A program made the translations under genes and the position numbers. A DNA stretch of 64,000 nt from the NCBI GenBank assembly GCA_020059465.1, contig JAGVBZ010000009.1, positions 1 to 64,000 of the forward strand, read 5' to 3'. Of the stretch, positions 8,437-16,469 are shown in pieces. The stretch is from Brevinematales bacterium (GTDB lineage Bacteria; Spirochaetota; Brevinematia; Brevinematales; GWF1-51-8). Position 1 is the stretch's first letter. The number at the start of each line of letters is the position of its first letter. The notes beneath the pieces are model-generated. The model was given only the letters and a program-made list of their open reading frames with translations. It ran no database searches and was not told where the DNA came from.

Positions 8437-10159
8437 AATTATCTATATTCTGCGTATTCTAATCATTGGGGTATTTTCCGTTTATCTGTCGGTACAAACC
8501 TATTCATGGCTTCTCTCTATCAGCGCAAACCAGACTCTTATGACTATTATTCCTATCGTGGTATTGCTCTCGTCCTCGGTAGGTCTGTGGGTTATTTCAA
8601 ACTTCCTGAAAATCTTCATATTTCAGCAGCGCGGCGTAAAGGGATACCAGCTTCGCGGGAAAATATCTTTCTATTTTCTATTGGTTTCCATAGGTTCGAT
8701 TATTCTTGTCGGCGGAATGATGTATTATCTGATCATTCTCATCGAGAATACGTTCCTGAACCGGGAACGCGATATCAGCAATGTGCTGATGAAAAATTAT
8801 AATGAAATGGTAGAATTGGAAAAACAGAATTTCGAGCGCGATACATTGGTACATGTGCTGAAAAACCCCGCTCAGTTTTCGGTGATTTTTAAGATAACCA
8901 ACGACGAGATAAAATTTGTGAAAGAGGAATCGGGAATACTTTCGGGAGAGGTCCTGCAATCGGAAGGGAAGATCGTCGGGTTTTACAGTTCCGTCGTCAG
9001 GGCGCGCGTAACCCAGATGTTTTATCTGGGCATGAATCATAATGTTTCCGTCTTTCATTACCAGAAAAAAGGGCTGTTTTTCGTTCAGCATGTGCCCCAA
9101 TACCTGTACCGCCCCTTGGAGATCCTCGAGGAAAGCACGTCCAATTTCAATTCGCTGAACAATATGCGGGATAAGATACAGCCTGTCACGATCATGGCGT
9201 TAATCATATTTTCCGTGCCTATCCTGCTCGCGGTATTTTTTGTCAGCCAGTCGTTCGCCCGGAATACCACGTCGAATATCGAGGATATTGCGACCGGTAC
9301 GAAGATTATCGCGGACGGTAACCTGAACTACCGTGTGAAAATCAGTTCCCGTGACGAGATCGGCGACCTCGCGGTCAATTTCAATAAAATGGCGCAGAAG
9401 CTGAAAATCGCGACCGAGCAAATCAAGCGTATGGAACGTCTGGAGGCATGGCAGGAGATGGCTAAACGCCTCGCCCACGAGGTCAAGAACCCGTTAACAC
9501 CGATTAAGCTGTCTGCCGAGCGGCTTATGTACACCTACGGGGTGAAGACCCCTGATGAATTTGCGAAGGTGCTCGATAAGACGGTATCGACCGTAATAAA
9601 CGAGACCCAGCGGTTGGAGACGCTTGTCAACGAATTCTCGAAGTTCGCGAGGCTTCCGTACCTGAGTATCACCAAATCGGATATAATCGCGGTGCTCCAT
9701 GAGATCGGCGAATTTTTCCGCGGGGCGTATCCCGACTTCAGACTCGATTGCGAATGCCATCAGCCGGAGTTTTTTGTGGAATTCGACGTCAATCAGTTCA
9801 AGCAGGTTGTGATAAATATTATTACAAACGCGATAGAAGCCTGTACCGAAAATGAAAAATATGTTAAAATGACCACGAGCGTAAATGACGAGCGGATTGT
9901 TATCGCGATACGGGATAAAAGCGGGGGGATTAGTCAGGAAGTCCAGGAAAAAATGTTCGAGCCGTACTATACGACCAAAGCAAGCGGTACCGGGCTGGGA
10001 CTTGCGATAGCAGAAAGAATTATTCTCGAGCACGGCGGTAATCTATGGTTCGAGACCGATAACGAAGGCACTGTTTTCTATCTGGAACTTCCGATCGTTC
10101 ATGATAGCGGACATACCAAAGGAGGAACTTCTGTTGAAGAACAAAATACTGGTGGTTGA
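8417..10159 (+). CDS. ntrY: NtrY-like membrane sensor histidine kinase
   Basis: About 580 residues. Transmembrane segments lie near residues 10-30, 38-60, 80-105 and 270-295. A HAMP domain follows (GNLNYRVKISSRDEIGDL) and then the H-box HEVKNPLTPIKLSAERL typical of NtrY. The N-box (NIITNAIEAC) and G-box (GTGLGLAIAERIILEHGG) complete a functional kinase. The ATG at 8417 is chosen over a TTG at 8363 because it gives the expected N-terminus. The gene overlaps both the upstream DUF4390-like gene and the downstream regulator. Family members sense envelope or nitrogen/redox cues; the signal here is unknown. Confidence 0.92.
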   Translation: MASLSNKIIYILRILIIGVFSVYLSVQTYSWLLSISANQTLMTIIPIVVLLSSSVGLWVISNFLKIFIFQQRGVKGYQLRGKISFYFLLVSIGSIILVGGMMYYLIILIENTFLNRERDISNVLMKNYNEMVELEKQNFERDTLVHVLKNPAQFSVIFKITNDEIKFVKEESGILSGEVLQSEGKIVGFYSSVVRARVTQMFYLGMNHNVSVFHYQKKGLFFVQHVPQYLYRPLEILEESTSNFNSLNNMRDKIQPVTIMALIIFSVPILLAVFFVSQSFARNTTSNIEDIATGTKIIADGNLNYRVKISSRDEIGDLAVNFNKMAQKLKIATEQIKRMERLEAWQEMAKRLAHEVKNPLTPIKLSAERLMYTYGVKTPDEFAKVLDKTVSTVINETQRLETLVNEFSKFARLPYLSITKSDIIAVLHEIGEFFRGAYPDFRLDCECHQPEFFVEFDVNQFKQVVINIITNAIEACTENEKYVKMTTSVNDERIVIAIRDKSGGISQEVQEKMFEPYYTTKASGTGLGLAIAERIILEHGGNLWFETDNEGTVFYLELPIVHDSGHTKGGTSVEEQNTGG

Positions 10160-11498
10160 CGACGAACCCGCAATTTGCGAGACGATATCGGATATCCTCA
10201 ACGACGAGGGTTACGATGTTATCACGGCCGCCGACGGACTGGACGCGGAGAAGAAAATCCTGACCACCGATATGGACGCGGTCATTCTCGACGTGATGCT
10301 TCCGTATAAGGGAGGACTCGACCTGCTCGACTTAATGCATACCGACCTCTCGATCGTGCCGGTTGTGATTATTTCCGGCCACGGCAATATCAAGATGGCG
10401 GTGGACGCGATGAAGCGCGGGGCGTACGATTTTATCGAGAAGCCGTTATCGATGGAGCGTCTTATCAGCACTGTCCGCAACGCCGTACGTGTCAAGGAAC
10501 TCCAGACCGAGAATATCAGCCTGCGTTCCAAGCTCGAAAAGCCCGTGCAGTTTATCGGGGAAAGCGCCGCTATCAGGACTATCCTCGACAAACTACCGAG
10601 TATCGCGCAGAGCAACGCGTCGGTGCTGATTACCGGGGAGAACGGCACCGGGAAGGAAATGATCGCGCGGATGATACACGCCCAGGGCGCCCGTAAGTTC
10701 CACGCGTTTGTCGGGGTGAACTGCGCCGCGATCCCGGAGAATCTGATCGAATCGGAGCTGTTCGGGCATGAGAAGGGCTCGTTTACCGGCGCGCACAAGC
10801 AGAAGAAGGGAAAGTTCGAGGCGGCGCATAAGGGCACCATCTTCCTTGACGAGGTCGGCGACCTCAGCCTGACCGCGCAGGCGAAAGTGCTGCGTGTCCT
10901 GCAGGAGCGCGAGCTAGAGCGTGTGGGCGGCAACGAGATCGTGAAGGTGGACGTGTGTGTGCTCGCCGCGACTAATAAGGACCTGACCGAAGCCATCCGT
11001 ACCGGAAAGTTCCGTCAGGACCTGTACTACCGCCTGAACGTCATCCCTGTGCAGATTCCATCCCTGCGCGAACGGAAGGACGATATCCCGCCCCTGATCG
11101 ACTTTTTTATCGAAGAGTTCGCCGGAAAGAACGGGCGCGAGGTGAAAATCTCCAAGCCCGCGGTGAATCTCCTGATCAATAAAACATGGCCGGGCAATGT
11201 CCGCGAACTGCGGAACTTTGTCCAGCGCCTGATCGTGCTCACCCCCAGCCCGGTGATCGAACCGGAGGACGTGCTGAAGTGCAGTTTTCCCGAGGAGGCG
11301 AACCTCGACACCAAGTACGAGAACCAGACTCTGAAGGACGCCAAGCACCAGTTCGAGAAGGGCCTGATTATCAACCGTCTCATCAAATGCGGGATGAATA
11401 TCACCAAGGCGGCGGAGTCGCTGGAGATCGAGCGGACATACCTGCATAAGAAGATTAAGGAGCTGGAGATCGATAAGGAACTGGAGTTCAAGGAGTAG
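10134..11498 (+). CDS. ntrX: NtrX-like sigma-54-dependent response regulator
   Basis: 454 residues. The receiver domain has acidic pair VVDDEP and phospho-acceptor aspartate in VILDVMLPYKGG. The AAA+ domain has Walker A GENGTGKE and ESELFGHEKGSFTGA, where the sigma-54 contact loop reads GSFTGA rather than GAFTGA. Walker B is GTIFLDEVGD. A Fis-type helix-turn-helix NITKAAESLEIERTYLHKKI ends the protein. GGAGG lies eight bases before the TTG at 10134, so that start is preferred to the ATG at 10101, which lacks a ribosome site. It overlaps ntrY. The last ~25 bp of the gene recur downstream at 12.14 and 12.80 kb. Confidence 0.93.
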   Translation: MKNKILVVDDEPAICETISDILNDEGYDVITAADGLDAEKKILTTDMDAVILDVMLPYKGGLDLLDLMHTDLSIVPVVIISGHGNIKMAVDAMKRGAYDFIEKPLSMERLISTVRNAVRVKELQTENISLRSKLEKPVQFIGESAAIRTILDKLPSIAQSNASVLITGENGTGKEMIARMIHAQGARKFHAFVGVNCAAIPENLIESELFGHEKGSFTGAHKQKKGKFEAAHKGTIFLDEVGDLSLTAQAKVLRVLQERELERVGGNEIVKVDVCVLAATNKDLTEAIRTGKFRQDLYYRLNVIPVQIPSLRERKDDIPPLIDFFIEEFAGKNGREVKISKPAVNLLINKTWPGNVRELRNFVQRLIVLTPSPVIEPEDVLKCSFPEEANLDTKYENQTLKDAKHQFEKGLIINRLIKCGMNITKAAESLEIERTYLHKKIKELEIDKELEFKE

Positions 11499-11504
11499 GG
11501 GATG
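11474..11504 (+). repeat. ntrX-end direct repeat, copy A
   Basis: The 31 bp covering the last codons and stop of ntrX and the ATG of the next gene, with core GGAGTTCAAGGAGTAGGGG. Copy B (12143-12173) differs at one base and copy C (12796-12829) at a few. In each case the AAGGAG supplies the ribosome site of the gene that follows. Confidence 0.9.
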
Positions 11505-11795
11505 AAGACGCTTGCTGAAATAGTAGAAGTTTTAAAATCGGAAAAACCTGTACTGGAAAAGAAATATCATATCAAAGAAATCGGTGTGTTCGGGTCGTAT
11601 GTGCGCGGTGAACAAACTGAAAAAAGCGATTTGGATATATTGGTATCGTTCACCGAAAACCCCAATCTGTTCGAGTTTTTTGACCTTCGGGATAATATTG
11701 GAAAGGTGCTGAAAACAAAGGTGGATTTAGTGACAAAAGATTCACTCAAGCCGAATATCGGGAAACATATTTTAAGTGAGGTGAGGTATCTGTGA
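11502..11795 (+). CDS. mntA: MNT-domain nucleotidyltransferase antitoxin (MntA), module 1
   Basis: 97 residues. The minimal nucleotidyltransferase signature GSYVRGEQTEKSDLDILV is complete, with the GS pair and the DLD metal-binding aspartates. In known MntA/HepT systems this protein neutralises HepT by adding AMP residues to it. The start lies 4 bp after the ntrX stop within the repeat, and the gene overlaps its toxin partner by 4 bp (GTGA). It is more AT-rich than ntrX, which fits an acquired module. Confidence 0.92.
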   Translation: MKTLAEIVEVLKSEKPVLEKKYHIKEIGVFGSYVRGEQTEKSDLDILVSFTENPNLFEFFDLRDNIGKVLKTKVDLVTKDSLKPNIGKHILSEVRYL

Positions 11796-12145
11796 AGGAA
11801 GAGAGGGAAGAAATAGATTTTATTAACGATATTATAGAATCTATCAAGAACGCAATTGATTTTACGAGCGCAATGAAATTTGAAGAATTTAACCGCGACG
11901 TAAAGACTCAACTTGCAGTCACCCGTCTCTTTGAAATTATAGGTGAGGCTGCAAAACATATACCATCGGAAATAAAACGTAAGTTCCCGGAAATTCAATG
12001 GAAAAAGATGACGGCTATGAGAAATATGATGATCCATGAGTATTTCGGGATAAATAATGAAATCATCTGGAAAACGGTCAAGGAAATATTTCCGGGATTA
12101 AAGGTACAAATAGAGGGAGTGAGGAGCATTTTAGATAAAAAGTAA
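11792..12145 (+). CDS. hepT: HepT-family (DUF86) RNase toxin, module 1
   Basis: 117-residue helical protein with the HEPN RNase motif Rx4HxY seen as RNMMIHEY near residue 79. HepT toxins cleave RNA and are blocked by the adjacent MNT antitoxin. The GTG start overlaps the stop of mntA, the usual coupled layout. The stop codon TAA is the first triplet of the ntrX-end repeat copy B. The motif is intact, so the toxin is probably active. Confidence 0.92.
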   Translation: MKEEREEIDFINDIIESIKNAIDFTSAMKFEEFNRDVKTQLAVTRLFEIIGEAAKHIPSEIKRKFPEIQWKKMTAMRNMMIHEYFGINNEIIWKTVKEIFPGLKVQIEGVRSILDKK

Positions 12146-12173
12146 GGAACCGGAGTTCAAGGAGTAGGGGATG
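12143..12173 (+). repeat. ntrX-end direct repeat, copy B
   Basis: Thirty of 31 bases match copy A at the end of ntrX (GGAACCGGAGTTCAAGGAG versus GGAACTGGAGTTCAAGGAG). It includes the stop codon of hepT module 1 and the ATG of the second antitoxin. Confidence 0.9.
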
Positions 12174-12470
12174 GAAAATTCTAGGGATATATTACAGGTT
12201 ATTCAGAATAACAAGGATAGAATAAAAGGGTTCGGCGTGCGGAAAATCGGGATATTCGGGTCGTATGCCCGGGATGAGCAGCGCCCCGATAGCGACGTTG
12301 ATTTGATTGTAGAATTTGAGGAAGGCAGAAAGAACTTCGACAGCTATATGGAGCTTTGTTTCTTTCTTGAGGATATTTTACATAAAAAAGTGGAAGTGCT
12401 GACGCCCGAAGGTATCGACCCGCTGATTAAACCGGGTATTGAAAAAGAGACGGTGTATGAAAGACTATAA
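12171..12470 (+). CDS. mntA: MNT-domain nucleotidyltransferase antitoxin (MntA), module 2
   Basis: 99 residues with signature GSYARDEQRPDSDVDLIVEF, so the nucleotidyltransferase active-site pattern is present. It is clearly divergent from the module 1 antitoxin, so this is not a fresh local duplication. Its ribosome site lies in repeat copy B. It overlaps its HepT partner by 14 bp. Role by family: AMPylating antitoxin of a HEPN RNase. Confidence 0.92.
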   Translation: MENSRDILQVIQNNKDRIKGFGVRKIGIFGSYARDEQRPDSDVDLIVEFEEGRKNFDSYMELCFFLEDILHKKVEVLTPEGIDPLIKPGIEKETVYERL

Positions 12471-12798
12471 CGTATTTTTACAGCATATTCTTACCGAAGC
12501 TGATGTGCTGGAAAGAAACTCGGTGAATTTACGGTATGACGATTTCATCCGAAATGAAATATTATGCAGGGCGTTTATCCGGAGCCTTGAGGTTATCGGC
12601 GAAGCGGTAAAAAATATCCCTGACGATTTTCGGGAAAAGTATCCCGAAGTGGAATGGAAAAAGCTCGCGGGAATGCGCGATAAACTGATTCATCATTATT
12701 TCGGGATAGATTACGAAATGGTCTGGGATGCGGTAAACCGTAAAGTACCGCAGTTGAAAACACAGGTTATCAGTATTATTGAGGCAGAAAGATATTAA
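12457..12798 (+). CDS. hepT: HepT-family (DUF86) RNase toxin, module 2
   Basis: 113 residues from the ATG at 12457 (a TTG at 12439 would lengthen it). The HEPN motif Rx4HxY appears as RDKLIHHY near residue 75, preceded by WKKLAGM and followed by FGIDYEMVWDAV, as in module 1. Sequence outside the motif differs from the first toxin. The stop codon begins repeat copy C. It is expected to act on RNA and to be held by the upstream MNT protein. Confidence 0.91.
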   Translation: MKDYNVFLQHILTEADVLERNSVNLRYDDFIRNEILCRAFIRSLEVIGEAVKNIPDDFREKYPEVEWKKLAGMRDKLIHHYFGIDYEMVWDAVNRKVPQLKTQVISIIEAERY

Positions 12799-12829
12799 TC
12801 AGGAACCGTAGTTCAAGGAGTAAGGGGAA
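12796..12829 (+). repeat. ntrX-end direct repeat, copy C
   Basis: GGAACCGTAGTTCAAGGAG followed by TAAGGGG matches copies A and B with one substitution, one inserted A after the GTA and three extra bases after the stop codon. It again bridges a hepT stop and the ribosome site of the next gene. Confidence 0.85.
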
Positions 12830-12833
12830 TACT

Positions 12834-14120
12834 ATGAAAGTAATAATCTGTATCTTTTTTTTATTGGTTTCATGTGCGATATCTTATTCTAATGATGGAT
12901 ATACGATATATCACCCGATTACGGGCAGGGTGCTTTTTGTAAAAAATAAATATATCGAGATGGTTTGGGAAAAAGTCACCTATGATTCGGGATGTTTTAC
13001 AACAGTTTTTATGTTCAGTAATTCATCAGCAATAACTCAGGATGTGAAAATTGGGTTTCCGATTAATACTCAATGGGAAATTATGCAGGATGATCTTTCA
13101 ACTCGGCCGATAGAAGAACAGGTAACGAATAAATTGGATTTTGTTACTAATTCTTTAGCATTTAAAAGTTTTATTAATGGAGAATTTTTTTATAGAAAAG
13201 TCCTTTTAATTACAAACACAAAAGGTGAGACAAAAGACTATGATGTTGTATATATAGGCGATGTTAAGTTTTTACCAAGCCAATCATTAATTGTTTCGAA
13301 TAGCTATTTTCAAAAACCAAACAAAACAATCATGAGTGACGGCTGTGAATATAATAAACTTCACTATATCCTGAAAACAGGATCGACGTGGAAGAAACCG
13401 ATAAAAAAATCGGAAATTCAAATAAAGATTCCGTATATAGCCGATCCGTTTATTTCTAATAAGCAGGCAATTTATTCTTTCACACAAAGCTATAAAATAT
13501 TTCCATTGAAATATTTTATTAAAATCCATCCATTTCCTAAAAATATTACAGTTGCAGGTGACGGTTACCTGCTAAAGTGGGATTATAAGAATTTTATTCC
13601 TATTCAGGATATTTATATTCAGTGGGGATGGTCGGAGTTTTTTTCTTCAAAAGGTTTATCGATACCAGAAATCTTTTTTCCGGCAGATAAACAACTAAAG
13701 GAAGATTATGGTTGGGGATTTTGTAATGAAATTTCAAAAATGGTTCATAGTGAGAATGATAAAGAATTCTTTTTAAATCATAAAATGTTAGTTAAAGAAC
13801 TTCAAGATAAAGAAAGATTTTATGATTTTATTATAGCTTTAGGTTTTGGAATTATTAATCAATATGAACACACAAAAGAAACGGGGATATTCTGGATTAA
13901 CGATTCAGAATCCAGCATGAGGTTTGTTGTAAACGGAATTCATGCGGTAAACGGATATAAATTCAAGACCAAATTCTGGCAGAACTTTTTCAAACATTTC
14001 TCATGGTATGCTCCTAAAAATGACGAGTATGGTTTTAGTCCACAGGAAGAGGCATTTATAAAAAAGGTAATGGAAAGTTCTGAAAAATTGGAAAAATTAC
14101 GAAATCAGGATAAATTTTAG
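12834..14120 (+). CDS. AT-rich putative lipoprotein with YARHG-like C-terminal segment
   Basis: 428 residues. The N-terminus has a lipobox LVSC at about residue 14, so a membrane-anchored lipoprotein is likely. A beta-rich body of unknown family follows. Near residues 360-410, AVNGYKFKTKFWQNFFKHFS followed by WYAPK resembles the YARHG domain pattern of extracellular proteins; this match is tentative. Base composition is much more AT-rich than the core genes. The gene is read from the ribosome site of repeat copy C, so it belongs to the same accessory block as the toxin-antitoxin modules. Confidence 0.7.
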   Translation: MKVIICIFFLLVSCAISYSNDGYTIYHPITGRVLFVKNKYIEMVWEKVTYDSGCFTTVFMFSNSSAITQDVKIGFPINTQWEIMQDDLSTRPIEEQVTNKLDFVTNSLAFKSFINGEFFYRKVLLITNTKGETKDYDVVYIGDVKFLPSQSLIVSNSYFQKPNKTIMSDGCEYNKLHYILKTGSTWKKPIKKSEIQIKIPYIADPFISNKQAIYSFTQSYKIFPLKYFIKIHPFPKNITVAGDGYLLKWDYKNFIPIQDIYIQWGWSEFFSSKGLSIPEIFFPADKQLKEDYGWGFCNEISKMVHSENDKEFFLNHKMLVKELQDKERFYDFIIALGFGIINQYEHTKETGIFWINDSESSMRFVVNGIHAVNGYKFKTKFWQNFFKHFSWYAPKNDEYGFSPQEEAFIKKVMESSEKLEKLRNQDKF

Positions 14121-14124
14121 ATTA

Positions 14125-14649
14125 TTACAATATACTCTTCCCCTTCGAGTCCACCGCGACAATCACCGGGAAATCCTCCACCTCGAGCTTATACACCGCC
14201 TCCGCGCCAAGCTCCGGATAGGCGACCAGTTCCTGCTTCTTGATACGCTTGGCGAGATACGCGCCGGTTCCGCCGAACGCCGCCAGATAGACCGCGCGGT
14301 ATTTCCGGCATGCTTCCAGCACGTCGGGGGAACGCTCGCCCTTGCCGATAGTGCCGCGGATGCCGCGTTCGATGAGCTGGGGGGTCATTTTGTCCATACG
14401 CGCCGATGTGGTCGGGCCGGCCGATCCGAATAATCCGTCCTCGCGCGGGGGTGTGGGCCCGCAGTAGTAGATCAGGTTGTTCTGCAGGTCGAACGGGGGC
14501 TCTTCGCCTTTCTCGATCCCTTCGATCATCTTTTTATGCGCCTGGTCGCGGGCCGTATAGACAATCCCGGTCAGGCGCACCATATCGCCCGCTTCGAGCT
14601 GGAGGAGTTCCTCCTCGTCGCGGATAGGTACGTTCAGTTTCTTTATCAT
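14125..14649 (-). CDS. Fumarase class I / tartrate dehydratase beta subunit (FumB-type C-terminal domain)
   Basis: 174 residues. The family pattern LEAGDMVRLTGIVYTARDQAH is followed by CGPTPP and FGSAGPTTSARMDKMTPQLI, characteristic of the beta subunit of two-subunit Fe-S hydro-lyases that interconvert fumarate and malate. A good GGAG ribosome site precedes the ATG. The alpha subunit, which carries the Fe-S cluster ligands, is normally adjacent and upstream, but the 360 bp upstream here hold no such gene. The alpha gene must lie elsewhere or be missing. The gene is convergent with the AT-rich lipoprotein gene, 4 bp apart. Confidence 0.9.
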   Translation of the reverse strand: MIKKLNVPIRDEEELLQLEAGDMVRLTGIVYTARDQAHKKMIEGIEKGEEPPFDLQNNLIYYCGPTPPREDGLFGSAGPTTSARMDKMTPQLIERGIRGTIGKGERSPDVLEACRKYRAVYLAAFGGTGAYLAKRIKKQELVAYPELGAEAVYKLEVEDFPVIVAVDSKGKSIL

Positions 14650-14873
14650 TCCCCTTCTCCAAATAGACTGATGGACGGTTCAAAAAACTCATAACATTTA
14701 TAACAAAGGGCGTTATAGATATATATGATACGTCCAATGGGCACAACCATACCGCCGGGATACGGCGGTTATTAGAAGTGCCTGATGTTTAGTATACACC
14801 CGAAAAACTGAAAAAGCAATAACTTGCGCTATTGATTTAGGGGATGTACAATTGTTGGGGTGTGGGAGGAAGG

Positions 14874-15017
14874 ATGAGGGTCTCCTTCGGCTTAGTTGAA
14901 ATAATTTCGCCGGAATTTTCACAAATCATTGCTCTGCCGGATGACGGTGGGCTTCGTTCTGTCAAATATGAAGTATATGCCCGAAAGGGATTTATAGGAG
15001 CGAAAATAGCGGCATGA
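14874..15017 (+). CDS. Possible small protein (47 aa) coupled to queH
   Basis: An open frame MRVSFGLVEIISPEFSQ... with GGAGGAAGG directly upstream of the ATG. Its stop overlaps the queH start as ATGA, a hallmark of translational coupling. No similarity is recognised. It could be a real small gene or a leader that sets queH translation. The preceding stretch 14650-14873 has only a small CCGCCG/CGGCGG hairpin near 14752-14772 and no other gene that I can support. Confidence 0.4.
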   Translation: MRVSFGLVEIISPEFSQIIALPDDGGLRSVKYEVYARKGFIGAKIAA

Positions 15018-15616
15018 AACGCTTACTTCTCCATGTATGCTGCGCGCCGTGTCTCTCCGGATGTCTGCCTCCCCTGATAAAACAGTCCCCGTGGGAACGT
15101 GTCCTGCCGTACGCGCCCGATTTCTCCATCCAGCTTTTCTATTATAATCCCAACATTTATCCCGAGATCGAGATGGAACGCCGTTTCCTCGAGGTACGCA
15201 AGCTCGCGCACCTTTGGGGCGATATCCCCCTGCACTGGGGGCGGTATAATATCGGGGAATGGTTCCGCCAGAGCAAGCCGATGCGTAAGGAGCCGGAACG
15301 CGGCGAACGCTGCAGGAACTGCTATAAAATGCGTCTGAGGGAGACGTTCGAGCAGGCGAAAAAAGGCGGGTTCGACGCTGTCGCGAGCACTTTGACATTG
15401 TCGCCGCTGAAAAATACAGTTGCCGTAAACGAATCCGGGGCGGAGCTTGAACAAGAGTATGGGATAGAGTACCTGACTACCGACTTTAAGAAACAGCACG
15501 GTTTCCAGCGTTCGATTACGACATCCCACCAGATGGCGCTGTACCGCCAGAATTACTGCGGGTGTTTTTATTCGCTGTACGGCGATCAGGATATAGACGA
15601 ACCGGCTATCGGCTGA
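15014..15616 (+). CDS. queH: Epoxyqueuosine reductase QueH
   Basis: Catalyses the last step of queuosine formation in tRNA, reducing epoxyqueuosine; it is the non-cobalamin alternative to QueG. 200 residues. The cysteine motifs of the DUF208/QueH family are all visible: HVCCAPC near the N-terminus, RCRNCYKMRL near residue 97, and YRQNYCGCFYSL near the C-terminus. These bind an Fe-S cluster and a second metal site. The frame TSHQMALYRQNYCGC is family-typical. The start codon overlaps a possible small upstream gene. The 3' end overlaps the convergent gene by 11 bp. Confidence 0.95.
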   Translation: MKRLLLHVCCAPCLSGCLPPLIKQSPWERVLPYAPDFSIQLFYYNPNIYPEIEMERRFLEVRKLAHLWGDIPLHWGRYNIGEWFRQSKPMRKEPERGERCRNCYKMRLRETFEQAKKGGFDAVASTLTLSPLKNTVAVNESGAELEQEYGIEYLTTDFKKQHGFQRSITTSHQMALYRQNYCGCFYSLYGDQDIDEPAIG

Positions 15617-16448
15617 GTTCGAAAATCTCGAGAAACATCTCCGAATCGATATGCGGCCCGGAAACCAGCGCGATCACGCGCGGGTGATGCGTGAAATTGA
15701 GGAATCGTACCTTTCTGATATGGTATCCTTCCGGCAGGCGTACCGACGTCTGGTCGTAGCTGTAGCTCGAATCCTCGCGCAGTTTCTCGGTAGAGATACG
15801 GATCTGGTTCTCCGCGCCCAGCACCCATATCCCGTTCCGGTACAGGATTTCCTCGGGCTCGATGTCGGTGACACGGATATTCCGTTCGGTATTACGGTCG
15901 AAATCGTAGAAACCGTACTCCTGCGTGATCCGATCGCCGTAGATATACCCGTACTGCGAATGCGATATATCGATGGGGGTATATTTTCGGGTGGTGCTCC
16001 AAAACGAGTAAAACTTCGGGTAATCGTTGTCGATCTCCTCTCCGTCCAATTCTGCCAGTTTATTCCCGCCCAGCACATACTCGTAGAACACCCCGTCGGG
16101 AGTGGACATCAGGATAGTATCGTCGTACCAGATATACAGCCGGGTATTGAACACGCCGATCTCCTGTTTTTCTATCGGCAGGATATCGTAGTGCCCGGCC
16201 TTGAGGTCGGCGAATACCATACAGTCGTTCTCGGGGCACAGCAGCATAATCGAGTTCTGGGCGTGACTGTATAGCGAGGAATATATCTTCAGTCCCGGGA
16301 AAAGCGGGATTTCGTTCATCCCGGTCAACTGGTTATCCAGGACGAGGATGCCCTCGTAGTTTTTATTGATCACTACCCGGTCGCCTACGCTTTCCATAAA
16401 GTAGGTATCGTTATCCCTGATTTTCAGTTCTTTCACTTTTTGAAACAA
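15606..16448 (-). CDS. Hypothetical protein, beta-rich (propeller-like)
   Basis: 280 residues, no recognised family. There is no signal peptide, so it is probably cytosolic. Repeating short strands with aromatic and glycine turns (VFNTRLYIWYDDTILMSTPD, GIWVLGAENQIRIST) suggest a beta-propeller-like fold, which is an inference from pattern. The TTG start at 16448 is supported by GGAGGG a few bases upstream. It lies 21 bp downstream of cstA on the same strand, so cotranscription is likely, but a link to peptide or pyruvate uptake is not shown. Confidence 0.65.
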   Translation of the reverse strand: MFQKVKELKIRDNDTYFMESVGDRVVINKNYEGILVLDNQLTGMNEIPLFPGLKIYSSLYSHAQNSIMLLCPENDCMVFADLKAGHYDILPIEKQEIGVFNTRLYIWYDDTILMSTPDGVFYEYVLGGNKLAELDGEEIDNDYPKFYSFWSTTRKYTPIDISHSQYGYIYGDRITQEYGFYDFDRNTERNIRVTDIEPEEILYRNGIWVLGAENQIRISTEKLREDSSYSYDQTSVRLPEGYHIRKVRFLNFTHHPRVIALVSGPHIDSEMFLEIFELSR

Positions 16449-16469
16449 TTCCGCCCTCCAGTTCGATGG

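Noticed and set aside
14713-14922. Minus-strand frame of 69 codons between the fumarase subunit and queH
   Set aside because: No ribosome site or recognisable sequence; it overlaps the better-supported plus-strand small frame.
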